Shown: positions 22,032 through 32,690 of the stretch, in pieces | How positions within the stretch are numbered: position 1 is the first letter of the stretch | Layout: each line of letters opens with the position of its first letter | Assembly: GCA_917880885.1 (NCBI GenBank) | Contig: OU862917.1 | Coordinates: 27,950,104-28,014,103, forward strand | DNA: 64,000 nucleotides | Direction of reading: 5' to 3' | Source: Limnephilus marmoratus | Lineage: Eukaryota > Arthropoda > Insecta > Trichoptera > Limnephilidae | Program-made: the position numbers and the translations under genes | Notes under the pieces: model-generated | What the model was told of the DNA's origin: nothing | Seen by the model: only the letters and a program-made list of their open reading frames with translations | The model's database searches: none

Positions 22032-22406
22032 CAGGGTGTTAAGGGACGTACTTGACTTACTATAAGCAGTGATTCCTGACATTTTGGAGTAAAAAATGTG
22101 AATGAAATTTTGGTCTCCGGTGACTTTTTAGATGACTTTTATTTTTTTAAATTTTTTTTTCTTCAAAATCAAAAAAAAAAAATTCCGTATGTCGTCACTG
22201 ATCACTCAGCCGAGTGATCGACCAACCCCTAACCCCGCCTCCAACTGTCCAACACCTACCATTTTATTATGTTTTTGTAGAAATAATAAAATTAAAGAAA
22301 ACATCAAAAATGTCACCGGAGACCAAAATTTCATTTACATTTTTTACTCCAAATAATGTCAAGAATCACTGGTTAAAGTAAGTCAAGTACGTCCCTTAAC
22401 AACCTG
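22032..22406. mobile_element. Mariner-type MITE with about 95-bp TIRs
   Basis: CAGGGTGTTAAGGGACGTAC on the left; the right end inverted is CAGGTTGTTAAGGGACGTAC. The arms stay similar through TGAAATTTTGGTCTCCGGTG. Flanked by TA on both sides (22030-22031, 22407-22408). 375 bp, no transposase. A second copy lies at 60794-61112. Confidence 0.85.
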
Positions 22407-23660
22407 TATATATGAATCTCATCATTGTAATTATTAGTTGAACAACTGAAATCCCTTTTACTAAATAGAAGATCACTAAATACAAAAAGGAATCACATTA
22501 AAAGGTTTACTAAAACAGGTGATGTAATGTAAAATAAATGTCTGGCTTATTCATCTGTATTTTATTCAGGTTTTAAGATGTATAAGTAGTTATTAAATAT
22601 CAATCTGAGCTTTGAAACATTACGAATTATCATTTGATGAAAAGGCACATTTATTCTACTTCATAAAAGACAAATAGAATAATCAATAATTAATATCATG
22701 GGGTTGGTTATTAGTACGAATTATTTAGTGAAACAAAAATCACAAAATAATTTACTCACAAGAAATTGAATAAATTATCAGGCCTGAATAATAAATATTA
22801 ATGACAATCGATCAACCATGTTCGCCTAGGTTTACGCACTTAAATAATGTTTTCACCGGAAAATTCATTGTTTTACTCTGAGAAAACTTATATTATATTT
22901 GTTTTTCCTAATAAATCGACTGATGTGCACCACCTAATGTGGGGAATGGTGGATGTACGCCCACGGTGACTAATTTTAGAAGCATCACAAGATATTTACA
23001 TGTATCGGCTCCAGACTTTAGGCAATAGTTCTTGGTTAAAGTTCCCATTTTCCCGAAGATTACAAAAAAAGCTCTCCTCCAAAATCAATCTCGCCAAGCT
23101 GTTTGTTTCGACCTGACCGCAAATGGATTACCATATTTAATTAGAACGTTACTTTCCCGATCTCAAGGTTCGACGGAAATGTCTATTTACTTTTCCTTTC
23201 CCTCCTCCGATCTCTCTTTTTTATAATTCTCATTCGCCCCTGCCTTCTTCCGCGCCGCGCTGTCTCCCATCTTTCTACGTTCTAAACGCCTTGCCTCTAT
23301 TCCGTCTTCTTTATTCAATGAAAATTGGAGTAAATTTTAAAAGCGTGGTCCGAATATTTGCTATTTGCTGGGACTGTTCGGTTATTTTTTTCAGCTTTTG
23401 TCGAGCGGAGAATCGAATGGTCATGTCGGCTACGGTTCTGCAATTAAAGAGCTAATTTCGAACCGACTTAAACCCAAGGGCCCGTTTCAACAGTGAACTT
23501 TTTATTGTTACTATCAGGGCGCCATTTGGGATCGTTTTGTGAAGACCCTTTCATTTATATTCCAAACACGACGCAAGATGATAGTCAATTATTTTCTTCT
23601 AAATTGTAAATAAAGTACAACTCGAAATTGGATTCTTTTCTGAACGTTTAAAAAACTCTA
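22407..23660. other. Unassigned sequence
   Basis: No repeat border is clear. Bases 23040-23300 have lower AT content and may be single-copy, but I find no convincing exon. The frame at 23032-23226 has no recognisable domain. Confidence 0.35.
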
Positions 23661-23880
23661 AAGCGGGGTCCAAATGCTTGGCGAGCCTCGGCAAGCATCC
23701 ACAAGTCCCAACGTCTGGAGCGCGCGTTTGCGTAGGCTTGCAAGAGCTTGCGAGAGCTTGCCACCGATCCGGCGAGGTCGGATAATTTGGCCACAAGCGG
23801 CAAGCGCTCGGTCGCGCTCAGTGGAATTTCCGAGCTGGCGGCGAACGCATGCCGTTTTTGCTCCGTGCGGTCTATGATAA
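23661..23880. repeat. CpG-rich GCTTGCGAG repeat, copy 1
   Basis: Dense reiteration of GCTTG, CGAG and GGCAAGC (for example GGCTTGCAAGAGCTTGCGAG). The start AGCGGGGTCCAAATGCTTGG and the end near TCCGTGCGGTCTATGAT look like element borders. A related copy lies at 24640-24805. Likely a short non-autonomous DNA element; frames on both strands here are shadows. Confidence 0.45.
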
Positions 23881-24139
23881 TATAATATTACGAGACTGTG
23901 AATATGAATGGCGTATGAGGCGAGCCTGACTTATTAAAATGTATAAGTACATAAAATTAATGCACTTACGTAATTTATTGCGACTGGATTTACCTAAAAA
24001 GTCAAAATAATTAAAAAGTATTTTATTGATGATTTATACAATATTATTACAAAAAAATATATGATTTTTGTTAGAATAACTTTTTTTTTATAATACAAGA
24101 CAATATTATATAAAGACAAGTGATCCTCGAGTTCGGGTC

Positions 24140-24440
24140 CCAATTGCGATCACTACCTTTGGAAGCGAAAACTTTTTTGGCACCGTTGTGATTTGAAACT
24201 CGATGAAACGAAAAAGTGGCACTAAAAAGAGACAAAAATCTATAGGATTTAGCCTGCGAGATAATGTCTCCTCTTTGTGCGGTGCTTCGTAGCCTCCCCA
24301 CTCTTTTCTACCTTAGTTTTCTGAAGGTTTCACTTCTACCGCGTGTGAACTAGACATTGTATTTTTCTGTGTCTTGTTCTTTTTCATATTTTTATTAGTA
24401 TTATCTTCTTCAATGGTTCAATGGTATAAAAATATATTTT
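24140..24440 (+). repeat. Repeat B copy, longest uninterrupted
   Basis: Runs from TTTTGGCACCGTTGTGATTT through GAGACAAAAATCTATAGG, TCTTTGTGCGGTGCTTCG, TTCACTTCTACCGCGTGTG to TTTTTCTGTGTCTTGTTCTT. Its 3' part recurs at 33846-33925. The short minus-strand frame at 24071-24301 is not conserved in other copies. Confidence 0.6.
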
Positions 24441-24479
24441 CCCCTTGTCTTTTGTTTCACAATAAAATAAAGGTGACCG

Positions 24480-24624
24480 GCCAACTCAGAATGAAACCCA
24501 GAAAGATCATGATAAAAAAATTGATTAAGTTAGGTTAGGGTTACCGGCTATTTTAAAATTATTTTTTCATAGCTTTTAATGACCTTTCTGAGGTGTTTCT
24601 CAGTTGGTTTCATTCTGAGTTGGC
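24480..24624. mobile_element. Small MITE, 145 bp
   Basis: Perfect 19-bp terminal inverted repeats GCCAACTCAGAATGAAACC (24480-24498 and 24606-24624). No target duplication is evident. The interior contains AGTTAGGTTAGGGTTACC. Confidence 0.75.
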
Positions 24625-24639
24625 ATGGAACCAAAATAA

Positions 24640-24805
24640 AAATAGATTAACGCAAACATAATATAGCCTAAGTAGACGTCCGCCGCGCTTGGATGCTCCG
24701 AACATACTGGCGCGCTCGCAAGTGTGTGGAAGCCAGCCATTCGTTTGCCAGAGCTTGCCTGAGCTTGCGACAAGCCGTTTGTCGCAAGCGTGTAGAAGCA
24801 CCATA
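24640..24805. repeat. CpG-rich GCTTGCGAG repeat, copy 2, with palindrome
   Basis: Shares the GCTTGC-rich composition of 23661-23880 in inverted orientation. Contains a palindrome GCTTGCGACAA-GCCG-TTTGTCGCAAGC at about 24763-24790 and CAAGTGTGTGGAAGC / GCGTGTAGAAGC motifs at its two sides. Confidence 0.45.
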
Positions 24806-25639
24806 AGGGAACTCTGCTTCCTACTCACTTCTCCGAATTTTAAAATCCCGAGTATTTTTTTTTGAATTAGCTGCATGAAACTTAATCATTTCGGGTACAT
24901 TGCGAAAGCAATCCTAAAGTGGAAAAATTCGTAGCAAATGTTCTTTCCACATAAAAAACTCCTAATAATTATGTATGAACATACATCACACGTCAAAAGA
25001 AAGAAATTTTTATATTCCCGAAAGAAATTTTGCAGGCTGCCCAAAATATCTTTCCGATTCTCTTCATGTAAAGTTTTCAAATGCTCATTTCCACTCGCCT
25101 GGAAAATGCTATAAATTATTAAGTCCGAGAAAGGAAACATATGGTCTAACAATTTAAATATCGTTTTCTTGCAAATTATTTACTAATGAATTGAATTTAA
25201 CAATCATCGCCATAGATATTACAGGTAATCATCAATCAAAATAATAAAAAAACTAATTCTGACACAGTTGAAATATTTTGTCTGACTAACCTAATTTCTC
25301 GCAGAAGCAGGAAGTGCAAACATCCTGGCCCACTCTCGTTGTTTAATCCATTATTGATAAGATGTGCCTCGAGAATTTGACTCACTTGATTATTGCTCAA
25401 CTTGGTCATGTTTGGATCCTGCCCGATAAATTCTTTAATCCTGCGTCAAATCTTTAATAACCTGCCACTTTTCCCCTATCTTTACAGCAGAAAATCTATT
25501 TATAGGATAAGATAATCTAAGGCAACTGAACTTCTGTCATCTAAGCTTTCTGTCTGTTCAAATGTTGAGGTTGTTTTGTAAAAGTTACAATTACTTTGAA
25601 TGTTGTGTTTTTAAGGAGTTAAAAATCTGTAAGATTAAA
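24806..25639. other. Unassigned sequence
   Basis: No gene or repeat recognised. Confidence 0.35.
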
Positions 25640-26310
25640 AATAAGATGAGGTTGAAGATAATTGAAATCGAGAGATGGAAGGGCTGACAGAGATATCGAA
25701 AGAAGGGTAAACGCAGGTAACTCTATTAATGGAGGACTGAACGTCGTTGGCGCCAACAAAAACTATCCAAAGAAGCGAAGTTAGCCGTCCATAATGGAGT
25801 GCTGGTACCTACCCTGATTTATGGCAGTGAGGCATGGAACTGGCAGAGGAAGGATGAAAGTAGACTGAATGCTGTAGAAATGAGATCCTTGAGGTATGTA
25901 TGATAAAACCATGTACGATCGTGTGAGAAATGTGGAGATCCGCGAAGAATGCAAGGCTGATGTAAGATTAAGAAAGGGACGAAGATGAGTAAGATTAAGA
26001 AAGGGACGCTCACATGGTTTGGGCATGTAGAGCGAATGAACGAGGAAAGGAGTGTAAGGAGAATGACGCAAATGCGAATGGAAGAAGAAGTCGGGGACGC
26101 CCGAGGAAGACATGGCACGACCAAGTGAATCAGATACTTGAGTCGGGCCATGTGAAGAGTCGGAATAATAGAAGAGCATGTATGAGACGATGTATGAATG
26201 TGAACGAGGCAAGGAGTGTGTGCCAAGATCGAGTTGTTTGGCGGTCCGTCTTCTCTGCCTACCCCTGCGGGGAAACGGCGTGATGGTTAGTTAGTTAGTT
26301 ACTTACTTAA
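25640..26310 (+). pseudogene. RTE-like LINE reverse transcriptase C-terminus and 3' end
   Basis: Region after the RT catalytic core. Frames read EAKLAVHNGVLVPTLIYGSEAW (25765-25830, quoted in part: LVPTLIYGSEAW), NAVEMRSLR, then WFGHVERMNE-type, and in 26014-26283 GRPRKTWHDQVNQILESG, RRACMRRCMNV and DRVVWRSVFSAYP. Several frame breaks and a short duplication (AAGATTAAGAAAGGGACG) show decay. It ends with GGTTAGTTAGTTAGTT. The palm with YADD is not present (5' truncation). Fragments of the same family lie at 4248 and 16139. Confidence 0.75.
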
Positions 26311-26816
26311 GTAACAAATATTATGCGGAAACTCTATACTTATCTAAAAGCATACATGGGCATTTTTCTAGAAAGCATTCTAAATTATAAATCAGAAGTT
26401 CTCAACATGCGAAACACTTAAATCTTTCAAGAGGTGAGTCAAATATAGTGTATAAAAATTAATTCACCGCTGAATGAAATTTTTAAATCAACACAAAGAT
26501 TTTCAACTTTAAACAGTTTTAATATTCAAATTTAGTCGTTATAGGTAATATGAATCAGGCGTCAAATTGTCCCATCTCATTGGTTTATTTAAATGTTAGT
26601 ATGAAAAAAGATTGTATGCAGCTCAGTAGTAAGTAATAACAAATATTACTATAGATATATGGGTGAAAAACCTGAGACAGTGGTTTGACCATTCTACTGT
26701 AGAGCTGTTCTGGGCCGCAGTAAACAAAGTCTGCATAGCCAACATCATAGCCAAGGTCTGTTGAACGGACAGGGAACAAGAAGAAGAAGAAGAAGAAGTT
26801 ATCTTTGAAACATAAT
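26311..26816. other. Unassigned sequence ending in an AAG tract
   Basis: A (AAG)n tract at 26778-26799 could be the 3' tail of an RTE-like element comparable with the GAAGAAGAAG end at 48500. Coding similarity just before it is not convincing. Confidence 0.35.
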
Positions 26817-26890
26817 GTAGGCGCCCTTGAGGCGATTTTTCATAAATTATTAATTTATAATAATAATTATTATTAAAACATTATTACAAT
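26817..26890 (+). mobile_element. L2-type LINE 3' tail
   Basis: GTAGGCGCCCTTGAGGCGATTTTTCATA then AATAATAATTATTATT. The right GGCGC arm is lost. 3' end only. Confidence 0.5.
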
Positions 26891-28343
26891 ATAATTTATA
26901 TTTGTTCTGTCATCATATTCTACCCTGAAACGGGTAGATCGGTTGATAGATTCTCCTAAATATAAACAAACCGTCTCCAACCTTCAGGAGCTTAGAACTT
27001 TGAACATACATGTAGTAGTCCGGTGGGAAGGCTGTGTTTGTATTACCGGTATTTAAATGGAACGTGCTTCGAAGATGTCATCGATCCCATCGGTACCATT
27101 GCACGGCCGGGGGAAACGCTAAAAGCTTGCCGAACACACTCAGTTCAATCAGAATTCGTTAATCTAGTATTCAACTATCATGGCGACTACCACTGTACAT
27201 TGTACTTCTGCTCGGAGGTTCGAACACAGGTACTCGGTACCGACATTTCGCAAACTTGTCGGCGACGCCAGTCTTCCGCGATCAGCCGAGGAGGTTGCTA
27301 CGACTCACGTCGTCGAGACTAAATTACTTTCATGGCTAAATTACTAAATTAGATGTGTCAGACGGTTTGTGATAATGCGTGTTCTTTAGATCAATGCTAG
27401 GAACAAAATAGTCAACAAATAATGAGAGGATATAAAAATGAAGGCTAAAATAACTGTTTGGTTATGAGTTTATGAAAGCATTCTAGTTTTGTCGTTACGA
27501 GAAATTAACAATGATTGGGTCTTGTGATTTCATTCTCGCGAAAAGTCCGTATTTTATACGTTTTTATACGTTACTCGGCTGGGAATTTCCATGCGACTTC
27601 CGTGTTTCCTCCTTTCCACAACATGGATCTCTTCAAGACCGAGGTTAATTCCTTTCATTCCTATTCTACCGAAGGATGATATAGGGAAACCCCACCAAGG
27701 GAAACCTGCAAGCGAACCAAGGTAATGTGGAGTAACCATAAAAATGAAAAGAGGACAAAATAAATGTCGGAAACAAAATACGCACCCTTTGGAATATTTT
27801 TTTAAAACTGGAACAGTCAACGTGGGGCTTTGATCCGATAGACTCCTGATTTTTCATTTCATTTGAAATTAAAACCGTGAAATATAAGCAAATATATAAT
27901 TTTTGGATCTTTTTTAAAGCGTTGTTATTCCATCACACCGCCATTCACGAAAATGGGGAGAAAAGGGATTTGCTGCTTCGTGCTTTCCTCAAATTGTAAA
28001 GGTTATACATCAGTAAATTACGTGAAGTTATTACAGTCTCGGTAAATCGTTCGTACAATGTTTATTTACGAGAGAGGTTGTATTGAAATGAAGTTTTTTC
28101 GGAAAGTAATGGTTTTGGCAATGGTAGCTATATTATGGGATTTGTCAAGCACGATGATCAGTGGAATAAGGCTTTCATTCTGACGAACAAATTAAATTAT
28201 TTTGCCTACCAAGTTCGTTTTACGTTTTGCAATTCATTGTAATTTAATATTAGTTTGATTTTCATGTTACCTTATCGAATTTTCAAGGTTTTTGGATCGT
28301 ATATCATGTTTTTAATGTTATTGTTAATCCAATTTCTTGGTTA
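26891..28343. other. Unassigned sequence with a lower-AT block
   Basis: Bases 27000-27330 are markedly less AT-rich than their surroundings and hold a 99-codon plus-strand frame (27023-27322) without a recognisable domain. Bases 27550-27860 hold overlapping minus-strand frames, also unrecognised. No splice-site pattern convinced me. Confidence 0.3.
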
Positions 28344-29190
28344 TTAATTACGATATTTCCGCTTTGCAATAAAATCAAAAAAAAAATATATTTCTGAACG
28401 CATTCGAAAACTGAAAATTGTTTTTGAAATGTAATGAAATACGCGTTCAAATTTTGTAATTCGAAATAAACATAAAATATTTGAAATATCAATTTTTTTT
28501 AATGAAAACATAAAAAGTTTTAAAAATGAATCACCTTATGTTTTTCTAACCAAAAATAAGAAAAATAATAAAACACACACATTATTAGACAAATGTATTA
28601 CACTGTCGATACAGTTTTTTGTCGTTCCATGTATTAGATAATAATTAATAAAAAATTCCCAAAGTTTCACTATTTTTTTCAAAATGCATTCGGAAACTTT
28701 GATTTCATAAAGGGGTGCATTGTAATTATGTTGCGGTTAACTGTTAGATTTGAATATAACTATTATATTCATTGATTTGAATATAACTAAATATTTGAAA
28801 TATCAATTTTTTTAATGAAAACATAAAAGTTTTAAAAATGAATCACCTTATGTTTTTCTAACCAAAAATAAGAAAAATTATAAAACACACACATTATTAG
28901 ACAAATGTATTACACTGTCGATACAATTTTTTGTCGTTCCATGTATTAGATAATAATTAATAAAAAATTCCCAAAGTTTCACTATTTTTTTCAAAATGCA
29001 TTCGGAAACTTTGATTTCATAAAGGGGTGCATTGTAATTATGTTGCGGTTAACTGTTAGATTTGAATATAACGCATGGTATTTTGTCTTTTTATACCGTT
29101 TATAATATATTTCTAACCATGATAGTAAAGGAGACACAACGATTTCTATGAAAACTAAGTACGATATATGTTGTTCCGAAAAGCGAACAA
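28344..29190. repeat. Repeat D, copy with internal tandem duplication
   Basis: 28475-28760 and 28789-29072 are near-identical direct repeats, offset about 314 bases, with AAACACACACATTATTAGAC and CATTCGGAAACTTTGATTTC in each. Flanks TTTCCGCTTTGCAATAAAATC and GGGAGACACAACG-like (GGAGACACAACGATTTCTATG at 29130-29150) are shared with 30595-30868 and 32412-32690. Family unknown. Confidence 0.7.
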
Positions 29191-29342
29191 ATTAGCCTTT
29201 GTAATATTATTGGAACTTTGTTATAACACACTTTTAATGCTTTTTGTCGCAAATAGGATTGTAAAATGAAAGAAAAAAAATTTATGGTAATCTATGTGAA
29301 AAACAACTATCAATCAATATATTTTTCGAAAAGGTTATATAG

Positions 29343-29806
29343 CTCAATTTGGGAGGCGGTTTTGTATACCACCGCCCCGGGAACTATATATTGGACATCC
29401 AACACCTCTGCCATAGGCCATAGGTAACACCAAGAGTTCGCTACGTTTGGTGATTTCGCAGGGGTTCCGGGGTTCATGGGGTGGGGTTTATTTAGGTTTT
29501 GGTGGTGGATGCGTTTGCCCAACTACTGCATTACGGGAGAGACTGGTCGTGGGAGACCTTTTGAACTCTCCAATGGGACTTTCTCGACCCATTGCGTTGC
29601 ACCGCAGTGTAAGGGATGGATTCATTCGCCCATACTCCTGGACACATTGACTTCAAGATTCCTTCCCACTCCTCGAACCCTTTTCCTTAGTTTCCAGAAC
29701 TTTCTCTCCTTCCTTTCTCTAAAAATACTCTCCACATAGCATCTCCAAAGATGTCATAGGCCGTGAGGGATTTTTTCCTCAAGCCTTCTGGGTGGAAATA
29801 ATGTTA
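29343..29806 (+). repeat. E450 interspersed repeat, copy 3
   Basis: AATTTGGGAGGCGG at the start, CCACCGCCCCGGGAACTA, GACCCATTGCGTTGCACCGC, GGCCGTGAGGGA and a 3' AATGTTAAAAAAAA. Frames of 67 and 87 codons here are not conserved across copies. Confidence 0.75.
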
Positions 29807-30594
29807 AAAAAAATCTTAAAAATGTCACATAAACAGCCGTGTTAGGTATCTACTTGAGAGAAAAAAAACTAATCAATGATTTAGAAGAAAATCACAAGGA
29901 ATCGATATTATTGCAGGGTACGTGGCGTAGATTGTGTCATAGGAATTCATCATCAAATGCTGCCTTCAACTAGGAAAGAAAATAAGGGGATTGATCCATA
30001 CATGCGGTGGACCGACGAACAAAACGGTCTGAAATCAAAATAGAATCGCCCATTTACTTCCGTCTTTACACTTTTATTTTTACTACATTAACCTAAGCAT
30101 TCCTAATAAATTGTACAGCGCCCTTGAGGTGATTTTTCACAAAAACGGCGCTTTATAAATTATCCAATTATTACTATTATTATTATTATTTACTCCAATG
30201 CTTAAACAAAGCAAATTAAGAAGTAAAAGGTAGCAGTAAAAGCAGTAAAAATAGCAGTAAAAGATAAAAGTTCTAATATTAGTATAACTGATTCTAAAAT
30301 AATCTGCCCACCGTATGGGATGAAAGCCTCTGAATTTTTTCCCGAATATGCGGTATATTAAGTTTGGAACAATTTGTGAATTCTTGGCAGCGTTAGGGAA
30401 AACTTCCAGACTTTCACATTGGAAAAATATTATATGGTATTCAAATATTGACTCAATATAACACGCGAGGAAAAGTTCCGTGGAAACACAGGCTGAATTT
30501 TTGGGTAAAAATTGAACCAACCTTTGGTTTTTTCTAATATCTTCATTTGATTCTCAAAAATTAGGCTTATTTTGACAAGAGGTAAAAACATTTC
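29807..30594 (+). other. Unassigned stretch with an L2-type 3' tail
   Basis: 30112-30190 is a good L2-type tail: TACAGCGCCC, TTGAGGTGATTTTTCACA, AACGGCGCTTTATAAAT, then ATTATTATTATT. Bases 29807-30111 could be its 3' UTR but no RT coding is visible. The remainder is unassigned. Confidence 0.5.
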
Positions 30595-30868
30595 CGCCTT
30601 GCATTAAAATCAAAATAAATGGAATACCTGTGAACATATTCGAAAACCAAAAACGGTTTTTTAAAGGTGATGAAATGCGCGTTCCGCATTCCGTTTTTTA
30701 AAAGTGATAAAATATACTAAGTGTAACTTTTAAATATAATTTTTTTAATGCAATCTTTAAAATGTTTTAAAAATTACTCACCTTACGTTTTTTCTAACTA
30801 AAATTACTGATAAAGAAAAGTAATAAAATGTTTTACATATTTTATTAAAAAAATGAATTATTTATAAA

Positions 30869-32411
30869 TTATATATAAAAATCTCGTGTCGCGGTGTTTG
30901 TGGTCGCACTCCTCAGAAATGCTGGACCGATTTTTATAATTTTTTTTTTATATTTGGTAGGACTACCTCCGTAGTCCAGTGGGTAAGACTCTTGACTCAA
31001 AATCCGGAGGTCGCGGGTTCGAACCCGGCATGCGCAAATAAATTTTATTTGATTAATTTGTGGTTTCACAATTAATTCATTTAAAATAATATATGTATAG
31101 TATATTTGCGGCATGTACTTCCCCACCCTCCTATTCTCCATCTCCTTCCTCTCCCCACTACCTTCAGCCTCACAACAAACTCCAATTGGGGATGCAATAG
31201 TCTCACTGGCTCCAGACGGCAGCAGCTGAGGTATGTAAGTTGAAGAAGCCCGACATCGTATTGTTTATTAAAAAAATAATAATTATAACACTACACGACG
31301 ACTACATGACGACTTCCGTAGTCCAGTGGGTAAGACTCTTGACTCACAATCCGGAGGTCGCGGGTTCGAACCCGGCATGCGCAAATAAATTTTATTTGAT
31401 TAATTTGTGTTATTTCTCAATTAATTCATTTAAAATAATATAGGTATAGTATATTTGCGGCATGTTCCAGAGTGGAAGATACTATCAGTATCGCCCTGGT
31501 GTAAGACCACCATTCAGAATTGAAACGTACGAAAATGGCTTTAGCCGTGTTTAGTGACCAGATCTGAATAGCCAGGTACTTCCCAACCTTCCTCTTCCCC
31601 ACCTCCTTCCCCTCCCCACTACCTTCAGCCTCACAACATATCCCAATTGGGAATGCCATAGTCTCACTGGCTCCAGACGGGAGCAGTTGAGATTCTTGTG
31701 CGGTATTCACTGTAAAAAAAAAAAAAGGTATGGGAAAACGTCGTAAAGTATCTTTCATCCCGCTAGGAGATTAGGGTGTCCCTATCCAGAAATTATTTTG
31801 ACGATTTTTTTTGTATTTTTTTTGGTATCAAAAAATACCTGTAACCTCAAATTTTAACCCTCCTAACCCCGCCTCCCCTTTTTCTAATCGCGATCCACCC
31901 ATTTTTTAATGGCGACCCACCCATTTTTCAATCGCGATGTTAGTATTTTTGTATGAACAAATTTAACCGTCGTTCGTATTTCAAAGAGAACGAAATTATT
32001 TATGTTGTTGAATGACAGATGGCGCTACGTCCGCCTCATCAAACTTTCATCCACATATGCGCAAGTGAGAGGCGTCGTGGCATTTTGACATTTTATTCGG
32101 CATTTTTTATGTATCACAACGCAGTGCGTGCAAAATTTTGTACGATTTATTATAATTTAAATATTTCACTTTTCATTTAACTTTTAAGAGATCAAACAAT
32201 GAATATGTCCATTACTCTAATGAAATACGTTAAATTGAGAAAATGAATGGTTGATGTTTTTTGTTTTTATCGGTGGTCATCGTCTACAGCGCTCCATTCC
32301 TCTTTCTGTCATAGATCCCATCCCCGCACACTCATTCGTTATTTTTTATATTAACAACCAAAATTTTCACTATAAATTAGATGGTAGAACCACCTTTTCC
32401 GGGTTAGCTAG
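30869..32411 (+). mobile_element. Helitron-like element carrying a SINE dimer
   Basis: 5' end near 30869 reads TATATATAAAAATCTCGTGTCGCGGTG; the 3' end reads CCGGGTTAGCTAG|T at 32399-32412. Internal segments GACCGATTTTTAT and CGCTAGGAGATTAGGGTGTC match, in reverse, 53330-53430. The SINE dimer occupies 30950-31735. No Rep/helicase. The 5' TC is not intact. Confidence 0.6.
30950..31735 (+). mobile_element. Dimeric SINE-A, copy 1
   Basis: Two SINE-A monomers head to tail. Monomer 1 (30964-31230) and monomer 2 (31313-31735) each start TCCGTAGTCCAGTGGGTAAG (A box) and carry the B box GGTTCGAACCC. Monomer 1 has lost about 140 bp of body. The linker (31231-31312) runs GTATGTAAGTTGAAGAAGCC, CGACATCGTATTGTTTATTA, to CTACACGACGACTACATGAC. 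Monomer 2 ends in CGGTATTCACTGTAAAAAAA. The same dimer with the same linker occurs at 47140-47910. Confidence 0.85.
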
Positions 32412-32690
32412 TAATATTATAAACGTTATCGTTACCTCACTTTTTTGTTGTTTCATGTAAAAATAACTCTTTAAAAGTTCACGAAGTTTCATAAATTTCT
32501 TTCTTTTTTGGAACCTTTGGTTTCATAAAGCTGTACGTTTTAATTATTTTGTGGTTAATTTTTAGATTTAAATATATATCGTGTTGTTTTCTCTTTCCAA
32601 TTCCAGATAGTATGACTATGATAGTAAGGGAGACACAACGATTTCTGTGAAACCTATGTGAGCTGGGACAAATATGGTGTCCTTAAAGAT

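Larger units (their letters stand above)
30595..32690. repeat. Repeat D, copy split by a Helitron
   Basis: 30595-30868 matches 28344-28600 and 32412-32690 matches 28610-29190 (GGGAGACACAACGATTTCTG near 32630). The two halves are separated by the Helitron at about 30869-32411. Confidence 0.65.

Noticed and set aside
27023..27322. 99-codon frame in a lower-AT block
   Set aside because: No recognisable domain, no clear start context or splice signals; left as unassigned.
30980..31035. tRNA gene (good A and B boxes)
   Set aside because: It is the head of SINE-A, continues into the SINE body, and no acceptor stem closes.
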